A stretch of DNA of 14,591 bases from Candidatus Adiutrix sp. (GCA_031273445.1 JAISRV010000068.1:1-14591); one strand, 5' to 3'; counted from the stretch's first letter, positions 1 through 7,487 are shown. Program-made: numbers and translations. The notes: a model not told the origin generated them from the sequence alone.

Positions 1-42
1 TTTTACTACCGGGGCGGCTTGGCATCTTTTGCATTGAGGCAT
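1..42 (-). CDS. start of a CxxC (zinc-finger-like) protein, cut off by the left edge
   Basis: Only 14 codons are visible: an ATG at 42 opens a frame reading M-P-Q-C-K-R-C-Q-A-A-P-V-V-K that runs off the window. An AAGGA about 10 bases upstream could be its ribosome binding site, and a good -10 box lies just beyond. In-frame ATGs at 60 and 72 are alternatives; the one at 72 has GGAGG and GGGG upstream, so the protein may be 6 or 10 residues longer. A Cys-x2-Cys at the very N terminus followed by Ala/Val-rich residues resembles the N-terminal zinc finger of TtcA/TtuA-like tRNA sulfurtransferases, but 14 residues cannot establish this. The gene lies downstream of namZ in the same direction. Confidence 0.4.
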   Translation of the reverse strand, partial: MPQCKRCQAAPVVK

Positions 43-70
43 AATTGCACCATCCTTCATTTGATGGATC

Positions 71-99
71 ATTATACCCCTTTCCTCCATATTTATCTA
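71..99 (-). promoter_or_regulatory. candidate sigma-70 promoter for the left-edge gene
   Basis: On the minus strand a perfect TATAAT (71-76) is preceded, after a 17-base spacer, by TAGATA (94-99), which matches four of six positions of the -35 consensus. Transcription would begin near 64, just before the ATGs at 60 and 42. The purine-rich GGAGGAAAGGGG in the spacer could instead be the ribosome binding site for the ATG at 72, in which case the TATAAT is coincidental. Confidence 0.4.
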
Positions 100-152
100 T
101 CTTTATGTGAACACTCTCCAATTTATTTCTATGACGCACACCCATCGCCGAC

Positions 153-174
153 CCCGGCGGCGCGGATCGCCGGG
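153..174 (-). other. GC-rich hairpin downstream of namZ
   Basis: Perfect 7-bp inverted repeat (153-159 with 168-174, loop 8) about 30 bases after the namZ stop. No T-run follows on either strand, so it is not a standard intrinsic terminator; it could mark the 3' end of the operon transcript or block exonucleases. The rest of 1-202 holds only the promoter and partial gene listed separately. Confidence 0.3.
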
Positions 175-202
175 AACAGCCTTTATGGACGCGGCGCCGT
201 CA

Positions 203-1372
203 TCATTCATACAGCAGACATTCAGCCCGCTGGTCCAAAAAATCGCGCAGGCCCGGCTGCCACGATTCTTCGAGAGCCGCGACATCCTCCCCGCCGGCCA
301 GGCGGTCGAAAAGCGTACGTTCCCCCAGGATAAGATCAATGGGGCGGCGCTCAAATTCGTATTCGTAAGGCGGCGCTTTCAGCTGGAACTGATCCGGCCA
401 TAAGCGCACTATCTCTCCGAGAATGGCCAGGCTCGTCAGGTAGGGCTTGAAACTGGAATCCAACGGAAACAGTTCCAGCCCCCGGCAGACCGCCCCGACC
501 CACTTATGAAAGGTGGGCTGAAAGTGAGCCTTGCGAAACCTGACTCCGGGCAGGTCTATTTTTTTCAGGCCCCGCAGCAGCGCCTCCGCATCAATAAAAG
601 GGGCGCCGACCAGATTGAAAGGCCGCGTAGTGCCCCGCCCTTCAGACACGTTCGTCGCCTCCCACAAAACCTGTCCCGGATAGACCCAGGCGCAATCGCA
701 AGTGGGCATATTGGGAGAGGGCAAAACCCAAGGCAGCCCGGTCTGCGGGAAGTATCGGCCGCGGCGCCAGTTGTCGCAGGTTATGCAATTAAGGGCGGCG
801 GGCCGCTTCAAACGCTTGTTGACGTAAAGAGCCATTTCGGCCATGGTCAGGCCGTGGCGCATGGGCACGGGGTGAAGCCCGACGAAAGAACGGCAGTCCG
901 CAGCCAGAATATTGCCTTCCACCTCGGCGCCGCCGATGGGATTGGGGCGATCCAGAATCACCACTTCGACCCCTGAGCCGGCGGCTTCCTCCAGGCAGTA
1001 AGACATGGTCTGGGCAAAAGTGTAGACTCTGGCGCCCACGTCCGCCAAGTCTATCAGCAACACGTCGATTTGAGCCAGCATCGCGCGGTCGGGGCGGCGG
1101 GTTTCGCCGTAAAGGCTGAAGATCGGACGGCCGCGGCGGTCGAGTCCGTGGTTCGACTCGACCATATTGTCCTGCTTCTCGCCGGCCCAGCCGTGCTGCG
1201 GACCGAACAGAGCCGTGACCGCCCCGGGCATGGCTTCATCCAGAAGCTCCAGCCCATGCGTATATTCCGGCCCCACCGAAGCCTGATTGGCCAACAGGCC
1301 CAGACGCGCTTTGCGGTAAGGCGCGCCGTCTTTTTTCAAAAATTTTTCCAGCCCGCTGACGGTTCTCTTCAT
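203..1372 (-). CDS. namZ: DUF1343 / NamZ-family exo-beta-N-acetylmuramidase-like protein
   Basis: A 389-residue DUF1343 protein (GH171). Characterised members remove non-reducing terminal N-acetylmuramic acid from peptidoglycan fragments during cell-wall recycling. The family pattern is clear: a Rossmann-like N-terminal half with LGLLANQASV (24-33), GPQHGWAGEKQDN (57-69), LLIDLADVGARVYTF (105-119) and VILDRPNPIGG (138-148), then HGLTMAEMA (173-181), PSPNMPT (218-224) and NVSEGRGTTRPF (241-252). The ATG at 1372 is chosen because family similarity starts there; the longer frame opens with TTG inside mutM. It begins 4 bases after the mutM stop, so translation is probably coupled. This start gives no signal peptide, implying a cytoplasmic location. 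Residue 59 is Gln in PQHG, where I recall Glu (PEHG) in characterised NamZ enzymes, so activity needs care. Confidence 0.85.
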   Translation of the reverse strand: MKRTVSGLEKFLKKDGAPYRKARLGLLANQASVGPEYTHGLELLDEAMPGAVTALFGPQHGWAGEKQDNMVESNHGLDRRGRPIFSLYGETRRPDRAMLAQIDVLLIDLADVGARVYTFAQTMSYCLEEAAGSGVEVVILDRPNPIGGAEVEGNILAADCRSFVGLHPVPMRHGLTMAEMALYVNKRLKRPAALNCITCDNWRRGRYFPQTGLPWVLPSPNMPTCDCAWVYPGQVLWEATNVSEGRGTTRPFNLVGAPFIDAEALLRGLKKIDLPGVRFRKAHFQPTFHKWVGAVCRGLELFPLDSSFKPYLTSLAILGEIVRLWPDQFQLKAPPYEYEFERRPIDLILGERTLFDRLAGGEDVAALEESWQPGLRDFLDQRAECLLYE

Positions 1373-1376
1373 GACT

Positions 1377-2255
1377 TTATGAGCCGCTCCCGCCGGAAAG
1401 GCCGGGCGCCCTCTGGCAAGAAGGGCAATAATGGGCGCCGCGCCCGCCGACCACAATGCGCTTGACGACTCCGCGGCAGACGGGACAGGGCTCTCCGGCC
1501 CTTCCGTAGACTTTATGGCTTTTCTGAAACGAACCCCCGCCTTTCAAGCCCTGGTAATTGCTGGTGGTCGAGCCGCGCGCCCTGATGGAGGCGGAAAGAA
1601 TGCGCCGGATTTCCCTGAGCAGCAGGTCGGATTGAGCCCTGGTCAGGGCGCGGGCGGGCGCAAGAGGCGAAAGGGCCGCGGCGAAGAGGCTTTCGTCGGC
1701 ATATATGTTGCCCAGGCCGGCCACGACCCGCTGATCCAGGAGAACGCTCTTCAGGCGGCCTTTTTTGGCTTTCAGACGCTCATGAAATTCGTCTTCGGAA
1801 ACGGCCAGCGCGTCCGGCCCCAGAGCCAGTTCCGCCAGAAAAAGGTCAAGTTCGGCCGCGTCGAAGGCCCGGAGACGGCCGAACTTGCGAATGTCGCGAT
1901 AGAACAGGGCCTCGCTTTCCGGCGGCAGGCCCGACAACCTGAAGGCGGCCCGGTCATGGGGAAGCCAGCCCCGCCCCCCCTGCCCTTCCGGCCAGGCGCC
2001 GAGATGAAACTGGCCCGTCATCTTCAAATGGACCAAAAGGGCCGCGGCCCCGTTTTCGCTTTTGAGGACAAAGTGAATCCACTTGCCGAGCCGCTTGACC
2101 CTGATGATTTCGGCGCCCGTCAACAGCCAGGCGAAACGCCCGGCCTCGCTGGCCACGATTTTGGCGCATGAGACCGACACTTCTTCTATCCGGCGTCCGC
2201 CGACGGCTTCATCAAGATCCGCGGCCATGGTTTCCGCTTCCGGCAGCTCAGGCAT
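1377..2255 (-). CDS. mutM: formamidopyrimidine-DNA glycosylase (Fpg/MutM)
   Basis: Bifunctional DNA glycosylase/AP lyase that removes 8-oxoguanine and ring-opened purines. The 292 residues match the family length. The N terminus MPELPEAE supplies the catalytic Pro2 and Glu3 after Met removal. Lys58 lies in RLGKW, HLKMTGQ (76-82) follows in the beta sandwich, and the helix-two-turn-helix carries LGNIYADE (181-188) with its DNA-contacting Asn183. The C-terminal zinc finger is complete: Cys257, Cys260, Cys277 and Cys280, with Arg272 in the GRGAHYC finger turn. Nei-type enzymes lack the PELPE start, which settles the assignment. GGAGGGG sits 3 bases before the ATG. The gene starts 22 bases after the cobD stop and ends 4 bases before namZ, probably as part of the sppA-to-namZ transcript. 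Confidence 0.96.
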   Translation of the reverse strand: MPELPEAETMAADLDEAVGGRRIEEVSVSCAKIVASEAGRFAWLLTGAEIIRVKRLGKWIHFVLKSENGAAALLVHLKMTGQFHLGAWPEGQGGRGWLPHDRAAFRLSGLPPESEALFYRDIRKFGRLRAFDAAELDLFLAELALGPDALAVSEDEFHERLKAKKGRLKSVLLDQRVVAGLGNIYADESLFAAALSPLAPARALTRAQSDLLLREIRRILSASIRARGSTTSNYQGLKGGGSFQKSHKVYGRAGEPCPVCRGVVKRIVVGGRGAHYCPSCQRAPGLSGGSGS

Positions 2256-2277
2256 TCGCCCCTCCGTAGTTCATTAT

Positions 2278-3366
2278 TCAGGCCAGCCGCAAGGCGCGCC
2301 GCAAAGCCATGATCAGCGCCTCCACTTCGGACTCCGGCCGCACGGCCAGCCGCAGGAAGCCCGGCCCCAAACCCCGAAAATTAGAGGCGTCCCGAACAAG
2401 CAGGCCTTGATTGAAGAGCGAGGTCAACAACGCTTGATGATCGATTTCCGGGCGTAGCTTCAAAAGCACATAGTTGGACTCGGACGGGAACACGCGGCCG
2501 AGGCCCAATTCCGAGAGCGCCTGAACCAGCGTATTTCGAAGCCGGGCCACGGCTGCCGCGCTCTGTTCCCTGAAGCCCGTCCGCGCCAGGCAGAAATGAC
2601 CGGCGGCGACGGCCAGGCTGGAGATGGACCAGGGCTCGACCAGAGGGCTCAGCGCGCCTATGGTTTCAGGGTGGGCGGCCATAAAGGCCAGGCGCAGACC
2701 GGGCAAGGCGAAAATCTTGGTCAGCGACCGCAGCACAATAAGTTTTTTATTTTTCCGCGCCAGAGGCAAAAGGGAATGCCCCGTCCCGGTAAAATCTATA
2801 AAAGCTTCATCGGCGATCAACCAGATGCCGCGCCTGTCGCACTCGTCGGCCAGCTCAAGCAAAAGATCGCCGGGCGTCAGGCGCCCGGTCGGGTTGGCCG
2901 GGTTGGCCAGAAAGACGGCGCCGGGGCCTGCCTCGAAAAGTCGTTTCAGGGTGTTCCCGGTCGTCAGCCAGTCGTCGTCAGGTCTGGTCAGAACATATTC
3001 AGCCTTAAGGCCTCCGCAGGTCAGCGCCGCCTCATATTCGGCAAAGGCCGGCCCTATAATCGCCGGAGCCCTGAAATCCAGGGCCCGGCATATCAGGTAC
3101 AGCTGCGGGGTCGAGCCTGCGCCGGGCATAATGCAGGTCGGCGGCAGATTCGCCATGACGGCCAATCCGTCACGGAGACTGGCGGCGTCGGCTTCAGGAT
3201 AGTGCAGGGTGAGGTCGAAGTCGCGGAACAAGGCCTCCTTCAGCCCCGGCGGCTGCCCCAGCGGGTTAATATTGGCGGAAAAATCAATAATTTCTGACCA
3301 GTCGCGCCCCAGCGCCCGCGCCGCCTCCACGACCTTGCCGCCATGTGCGGGAATTTTATTTTTCAC
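2278..3366 (-). CDS. cobD: threonine-phosphate decarboxylase (CobD, PLP enzyme)
   Basis: A fold-type I PLP enzyme of the histidinol-phosphate aminotransferase-like group. CobD decarboxylates L-threonine phosphate to (R)-1-amino-2-propanol phosphate, the linker that CbiB attaches to cobyric acid. From the GTG at 3366 it has 362 residues, the usual CobD size, and starts with the typical HGG (8-10). Visible sites are FSANINPLG (29-37), NPANPTG (155-161), DEAF (186-189), the PLP lysine Lys217 in SLTKIF, and LRLAVRPE (338-345). The frame stays open to 3528, but that part lies inside cbiB; the GTG overlaps the cbiB stop as GTGA and fits the homology. CobD and HisC are hard to separate by motif alone; the adjacent cbiB, the HGG start and the length favour CobD. 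Confidence 0.92.
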   Translation of the reverse strand: MKNKIPAHGGKVVEAARALGRDWSEIIDFSANINPLGQPPGLKEALFRDFDLTLHYPEADAASLRDGLAVMANLPPTCIMPGAGSTPQLYLICRALDFRAPAIIGPAFAEYEAALTCGGLKAEYVLTRPDDDWLTTGNTLKRLFEAGPGAVFLANPANPTGRLTPGDLLLELADECDRRGIWLIADEAFIDFTGTGHSLLPLARKNKKLIVLRSLTKIFALPGLRLAFMAAHPETIGALSPLVEPWSISSLAVAAGHFCLARTGFREQSAAAVARLRNTLVQALSELGLGRVFPSESNYVLLKLRPEIDHQALLTSLFNQGLLVRDASNFRGLGPGFLRLAVRPESEVEALIMALRRALRLA

Positions 3367-4343
3367 ATCCAGCCCAGCCTGCCGGTCAGAAACGACATGA
3401 CCGCGATACAGAGGGCCAGCATCAAAATAGCCGCCCCGACCATCAGGTTCTCCGCCGCGCGCACGGTTTCGGCGGCGGCTTCGCGGCCTCCCGCGCAGAT
3501 GACGGGCTTTTCCCGCCTGAGGCCGCAATAATAACTGGGGCCGCCCAGCCAGACCCCCAGCGCCCCGGCCATGGCCGCTTCCGGATGACCGGAGTTGGGG
3601 CTGTCGTGGAGGCGGCCGTCGCGCCGCCAGACGGTCAACCCGGCTCTCCAGTCATAGCCCTGAAGACGGGCGGACAGAACCAGAAGAAGAGCCGAGAGCC
3701 TGGCGGGAATAAAGTTGGCCGCATCGTCGAGTTTGGCCGCGAAACGGCCCAGGTCGACATAGCGCTCGTTGCGATAACCGATCATGGAGTCAAGGGTATT
3801 GACGGCTTTGTAGCCCCAGGCCAAAATCGGCCCACCCAGGGCCAGATAGAACATAGGCGCGACCAGGCCGTCGGAGAGATTCTCCGCCAGGGTTTCCGCC
3901 AAGGCGCGGCGAATGGAAGCCTCATCGAGATTGGCCGTGTCGCGGCCCACCACCCAGGCCAGACGCTGGCGGGCTTCATCGATAAACCCGCCCGCCAAAG
4001 CTTTCTCCACCCGCCAGGTCTGAAAATAAAGGTCTTTGAGACAGATGGCGCTGTAGGCCAGATAAACCGAGGCGACAAACCAGACCACAGGGCTGATGAA
4101 TGAGGCGGCGCCGGAAATCAGGGCGACCGCGGCCATGGCCGCGGCGACCGCGAAGAGGGCCAGAACCGCCCCGGCCAGGCGCGCCGCCGCCGGCGAAAGA
4201 GGCTGAGCGCCGGAGCGTGAGCGAATCTTTTTCTCGCCGAAGGCGATCATCTTCCCGATGAAACGCACCGGGTGCGGCCAGCGCTGGGGATCGCCCAGCA
4301 TCCAGTCGCAGATGAAAGCGATTATGGTGATCAAGGCGGCCAT
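3363..4343 (-). CDS. cbiB: adenosylcobinamide-phosphate synthase (CbiB)
   Basis: Integral membrane enzyme that joins aminopropanol (or its phosphate, made by CobD) to adenosylcobyric acid. The 326 residues are close to the usual length of about 320. Characteristic segments are DWMLGDPQRWPHPVRFIG (13-30), VGRDTANLD (132-140), ALAETLAENLSDGLVAPMFY (147-166), NTLDSMIGYRNERY (182-195), GRFAAKLDD (199-207) and SPNSGHPEAAMAGALG (248-263). Hydrophobic stretches near 2-12, 55-78, 82-101 and 299-318 fit a multi-pass protein. The ATG at 4343 shares its A with the sppA stop (TGATG), and the 3' end overlaps the cobD start (GTGA), so translation is probably coupled on both sides. A longer frame to 4460 lies within sppA and is rejected. 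Confidence 0.95.
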   Translation of the reverse strand: MAALITIIAFICDWMLGDPQRWPHPVRFIGKMIAFGEKKIRSRSGAQPLSPAAARLAGAVLALFAVAAAMAAVALISGAASFISPVVWFVASVYLAYSAICLKDLYFQTWRVEKALAGGFIDEARQRLAWVVGRDTANLDEASIRRALAETLAENLSDGLVAPMFYLALGGPILAWGYKAVNTLDSMIGYRNERYVDLGRFAAKLDDAANFIPARLSALLLVLSARLQGYDWRAGLTVWRRDGRLHDSPNSGHPEAAMAGALGVWLGGPSYYCGLRREKPVICAGGREAAAETVRAAENLMVGAAILMLALCIAVMSFLTGRLGWM

Positions 4344-5371
4344 CAGTAGACGTTTGAGCCGAAGTCCGGCTGATAGATGTATTTCAGGGAAAATCCCGGC
4401 GTCAAAGCCGGAGGCAGGGCGAGGCCGATATTCGTTTTGCTGGCGATGAAAGTCTGCCACCAGGGTTTACGGCCGTCGTCAATAGTCAGTTCAGGGCGCT
4501 TTCCGGCCTCCAGTCCGCCCATTTTAGCCGCCCGCGCGACCGCGTCCTCAAAGCCGCCGACTTCATCGACCAGGCCCAGTTTAACCGCTTCGGCGCCGCT
4601 GTATATCCGGCCGTCGGCCAGCGCCCTCACGGCCGCCTCGCCCAATTTCGGCCGCCCGGCGGAAAGGTCGCCGAGAAACTGTTCGTAGACTTCATTCACC
4701 ATTTTTTGCAGAAGAGCGCGCTCATTTTCACGCATCGCCCGAAACGGAGACCCGATATCCTTGTATTCGCCGCTTTTTATGACCTGACTTTTCAGGCCGA
4801 TTTTCTCCATGGTCCCTGAGACTTCCACGCTTTGCATGATCACGCCGATGGAGCCGGTTATGGTGCCGGGGTTGGCCATGATGAGGTCGCCGGCCGCGGC
4901 GATGTAAAGTCCGCCGGAAGCCGCGATGGAGCCCATGGAAACGACCACCGGCTTTTTCATATTTTTCACGGCCTTATATATTTCCTGGCAGGGGGCGACG
5001 CCGCCGCCGGGGGAGTTGACGCGTATGACCACGGCCCTGATGTTAGAATCTTCATTAAAACCGCGCAAAATATCGGTAGCCCAGATCGAACCTGTGATTT
5101 CGTCTTCTATCACCAGAACGCCGACCCCGGGGGCCCTGGTCAGCGAACCGACGGAACCGAGGCTGTCGATCACATAAGTCAGGATATAAGCGCAGGCGCC
5201 GATTACGGCCAAACCGAAAAGCAGCGTCGCCATCGGCCAACCCATGCCGCCTCGGACGGGCCGGCCCTTCTTCTGGCCCGGATTCGCAGATACAGGGGTC
5301 GCGGCGGTCTTTTGATGGTCGTCTTCTACGGTTCGGCCGGCCTGCCAGGCCTGCCAGTCTTCGTGTCGCAT
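4343..5371 (-). CDS. sppA: signal peptide peptidase SppA (short, 36K type)
   Basis: Membrane-anchored serine protease of the ClpP/crotonase fold (family S49) that degrades signal peptides left in the membrane. The 342-residue length and single protease domain indicate the short form. A cytoplasmic N-terminal tail of about 45 residues precedes one transmembrane helix (47-67). Catalytic Ser152 lies in IAASGGLYIA and Lys204 in KSGEYKDIGSPFR, the Ser-Lys dyad of this family; RVNSPGGG (117-124) and ITGSIGV (171-177) are also typical. GGAGG lies 5 bases before the ATG. It follows rpsA after 102 bases that contain a probable terminator; rpsA followed by sppA is, as I recall, also found in Geobacter-type deltaproteobacteria. 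It leads the cbiB and cobD genes by stop/start overlap. The N-terminal tail is Gln/Lys-rich and not conserved. Confidence 0.95.
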   Translation of the reverse strand: MRHEDWQAWQAGRTVEDDHQKTAATPVSANPGQKKGRPVRGGMGWPMATLLFGLAVIGACAYILTYVIDSLGSVGSLTRAPGVGVLVIEDEITGSIWATDILRGFNEDSNIRAVVIRVNSPGGGVAPCQEIYKAVKNMKKPVVVSMGSIAASGGLYIAAAGDLIMANPGTITGSIGVIMQSVEVSGTMEKIGLKSQVIKSGEYKDIGSPFRAMRENERALLQKMVNEVYEQFLGDLSAGRPKLGEAAVRALADGRIYSGAEAVKLGLVDEVGGFEDAVARAAKMGGLEAGKRPELTIDDGRKPWWQTFIASKTNIGLALPPALTPGFSLKYIYQPDFGSNVY

Positions 5372-5379
5372 CTAGGCCT

Positions 5380-5417
5380 CCAAAACAAAGGCCGCGGGGG
5401 ATTATTCCGGCGGCCTT
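5380..5417 (-). terminator. intrinsic terminator after rpsA
   Basis: On the minus strand an 8-bp perfect stem AAGGCCGC/GCGGCCTT (5410-5417 with 5388-5395, 14-base loop that can pair further) is followed directly by TGTTTT, with the last stem bases adding TT. It lies 57 bases after the rpsA stop. Its T-tract runs straight into the GGAGG of sppA, so the hairpin could act as an attenuator of sppA as well as a terminator of rpsA. Confidence 0.6.
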
Positions 5418-5433
5418 CGCGCAGTTTGCAGAA

Positions 5434-5464
5434 CTCCCGGGCGACGGCTGTCGCCGCCAGGGAG
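5434..5464 (-). other. strong hairpin in the rpsA-sppA gap
   Basis: An outer 5-bp stem CTCCC/GGGAG (5460-5464 with 5434-5438) encloses a perfect 6-bp stem GGCGAC/GTCGCC (5450-5455 with 5440-5445) with a 4-base loop AGCC and a small internal loop. No T-run follows. Lying between the rpsA stop and the terminator, it could protect the rpsA 3' end or help set the balance between rpsA and sppA. Confidence 0.45.
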
Positions 5465-5473
5465 CTCATTGTC

Positions 5474-7315
5474 TCACTTGTCTTCGTCCTCGCCGGAGTT
5501 GTTGTTCTGACGGGCCGCGAAAGCTTTGGAGAGCTGTTCGCCGAGAACGGAAACGGAACCGGCACCGCCGCTGGAGCGGGAACTGTCTGAATAGTCCTTA
5601 TACAGACGCTCATCGTCTTCTTTTTTCATGCGCTTGACCGACAGGCCTATTTTATGATCCGCAGCGGAGATGGAGATGACCTTGGCGACCACCTCGTCGC
5701 CTAGATTGTAGGATTCGGACAAGGGTTTGCCCTTGGGCTGACCGGATTCTGAGACGTGAATCAGACCTTCGACGCTCTCGGCCAGTTCCACGAAAAGCCC
5801 GAAGTCGGTGATGTTGGTCACTTTGCCGGAGACGGTTTCGCCGACGGGGAACCTGGCCACGGCCACGCTCCAGGGGTCTTCCTCAAGCTGTTTGATGCCC
5901 AGGGAAAAACGCTCCTGATCACGGTCAATGGCCAGAATCAGCGCCCGCACCGAGTCGTTTTTCTTGAAGACTTCGGAGGGGTGTTTATACCGGCGGGTCC
6001 AGGAAATGTCGGATATGTGCACCAGACCGTCAATGCCCTCATCAATGCCTATAAATACGCCGAAATCAGTGATGTTCTTAATTTTCCCCTCAATGATGGT
6101 GCCGATGGGATAACGCTCGGCCACCGTGTCCCAGGGGTTGGGCTCCACCTGCTTCATGCCCAGGGAAATACGGCGGGCGTCCGTGTCGACTTTGAGGATC
6201 ACGCACTCGACCACATCGCCGACCTTGAGAATGGAGGCGGGATTACGCACCTTGCGGGTCCAGGACATTTCCGAGACGTGAATCAGGCCTTCAACCCCCT
6301 TGTCGAGCTCCACGAAGGCGCCGTAGTCGGCCAGCGAGACCACCTTGCCCGTAACCTTGTCGCCCACGCCGTAACGGTTGGCCGCGGTGATCCAGGGGTC
6401 TTCCTGAAGCTGCTTGACCCCCAGGGAGACCCGGGACTTTTCGCGATCGAAGGAAAGAACTTTGACGGTCGTCTTGTCGCCCACGGAAAACAGCTCCGAG
6501 GGATGAGTCAGGCGGCCCCAGGACATGTCGGTGACGTGCAGAAGGCCGTCAAGGCCGCCCAGATCAATAAACGCGCCATAATCAGTGAGGTTCTTGACCA
6601 CGCCTTCGACCACCGAGCCCACTTCCAGGGTGGACAGCGTTTCCTGCTTCTGGGTTTCGCGCTCGACTTCCAGAAGCGCGCGCCGGCTCAAAACGACATT
6701 GCCGCGGCGCTTGTTATATTTAAGAACCTTAAAGTCAAAGGTCTGGCCGACGAGATTTTCAAGATTCTTGATCGGGCGGCTGTCGACCTGGGAACCGGGC
6801 AGAAAGGCCGGCACTCCGATGTCCACGGAAAGACCGCCCTTGACCCTGGAAGTCACCGTGCCGCTGATCACGCCGTCGTCGTTATGGATGCGGGTGATCT
6901 CCTCCCAGACCTTGATCTTGGCGGCTTTGTCCTTGGAAAGGATGATTTCGCCGTCATCGTCGTCCCAGCGCACTAAAAGAGCTTCCACCTTATCGCCGAT
7001 CTTGACCTCAATGTTGCCGTCGGCGTCTTGAAACTCTTGCAGCAAAATGCGCCCTTCCGACTTGGCGCCCACGTCCAGCATGACATATTCCTTGCCGATC
7101 TGAACGACCACGCCTTTTAAGACCTCGCCTTCGGAAAGCGATTTGAAGCTCTCTTCATAAAGCTGATCCATGGCCATCCCCTGCTCTGACTGGCCCTGGG
7201 GTTCGCCGTTTTCAGTTTCGCCCGCAAACTGATCCTGCGTGTTGTCGCTGTCGGTTTCGCCCGCAAATTGATCCTGCGTGTCGTCGCTGTCGTGGTTGGT
7301 GAAGTTGTTTTCCAT
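5474..7315 (-). CDS. rpsA: 30S ribosomal protein S1, six S1 domains
   Basis: RNA-binding ribosomal protein that helps the 30S subunit capture mRNA. Six S1 (OB-fold) repeats lie near residues 61-128, 148-212, 232-301, 317-388, 404-473 and 491-562. Repeats 3 to 5 carry the strong GxVxxLTDYGAF...GLLHVTDMSW-type pattern and are joined by the typical LGxKQLxxxPW linkers, as in full-length S1. The 613 residues exceed E. coli S1 (557) because of an acidic extension of about 45 residues at the N terminus and an acidic, Asn/Ser-rich tail. The extension contains two 13-residue repeats. The ATG at 7315 has only GGGG nearby as a ribosome binding site; starting at Met47 or Met49 would remove the extension and cannot be excluded. 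It lies after cmk, a common arrangement, but 337 bases away and with its own candidate promoter. Confidence 0.96.
   Translation of the reverse strand: MENNFTNHDSDDTQDQFAGETDSDNTQDQFAGETENGEPQGQSEQGMAMDQLYEESFKSLSEGEVLKGVVVQIGKEYVMLDVGAKSEGRILLQEFQDADGNIEVKIGDKVEALLVRWDDDDGEIILSKDKAAKIKVWEEITRIHNDDGVISGTVTSRVKGGLSVDIGVPAFLPGSQVDSRPIKNLENLVGQTFDFKVLKYNKRRGNVVLSRRALLEVERETQKQETLSTLEVGSVVEGVVKNLTDYGAFIDLGGLDGLLHVTDMSWGRLTHPSELFSVGDKTTVKVLSFDREKSRVSLGVKQLQEDPWITAANRYGVGDKVTGKVVSLADYGAFVELDKGVEGLIHVSEMSWTRKVRNPASILKVGDVVECVILKVDTDARRISLGMKQVEPNPWDTVAERYPIGTIIEGKIKNITDFGVFIGIDEGIDGLVHISDISWTRRYKHPSEVFKKNDSVRALILAIDRDQERFSLGIKQLEEDPWSVAVARFPVGETVSGKVTNITDFGLFVELAESVEGLIHVSESGQPKGKPLSESYNLGDEVVAKVISISAADHKIGLSVKRMKKEDDERLYKDYSDSSRSSGGAGSVSVLGEQLSKAFAARQNNNSGEDEDK
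7215..7292 (-). repeat. two 39-bp tandem repeats in the rpsA N-terminal coding region
   Basis: 7215-7253 and 7254-7292 are identical at 37 of 39 positions. They encode DSD-N/D-TQDQFAGET twice within the acidic N-terminal extension of S1. One of the two differences changes Asn to Asp, the other is silent, which suggests a recent in-frame duplication. Confidence 0.9.
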
Positions 7316-7413
7316 GTTTACCCCGGATAAAATTTAACCTGAAGAAAGAAATTATCTTTCCCGTTCCTTCATAAAGTTCCGCAACTGGGAGAATAAGATG
7401 AAACGGCGTAACG

Positions 7414-7435
7414 GACCGGGAAAAAATACCCGGCC
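7414..7435 (-). other. hairpin in the rpsA leader
   Basis: On the minus strand GGCCGGG (7429-7435) pairs with CCCGGTC (7414-7420), seven pairs with one G-T, around an 8-base T-rich loop. The T-run is in the loop and not after the stem, so it is not a terminator. Confidence 0.45.
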
Positions 7436-7487
7436 ATTTGCCCCTGCGGACCGGAACCGCCCCCGCTTCATTTAAGATTTTGTTCCC

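Noticed and set aside
1373..1456. Longer namZ start with a signal-like peptide
   Set aside because: The start codon would be TTG inside mutM, there is no basic n-region, and family similarity begins after Met at 1372.
3367..3528. N-terminal extension of cobD
   Set aside because: The stretch is Arg/Gly-rich, lies within cbiB and precedes the conserved HGG start; the GTGA overlap at 3363-3366 explains initiation.
3345..4103. Plus-strand open frame opposite cbiB
   Set aside because: It is a shadow of cbiB, has no ribosome binding site or family motif, and would oppose the direction of every gene here.
5756..6976. Long plus-strand open frame (about 400 codons)
   Set aside because: It is antisense to rpsA, whose six S1 domains are certain; its translation is His/Gly/Asp-rich with no recognisable motif and arises from codon bias on the other strand.
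7414..7435. Hairpin with T-run as a terminator of cmk
   Set aside because: The T-run is in the loop and nothing T-rich follows the stem on the minus strand.
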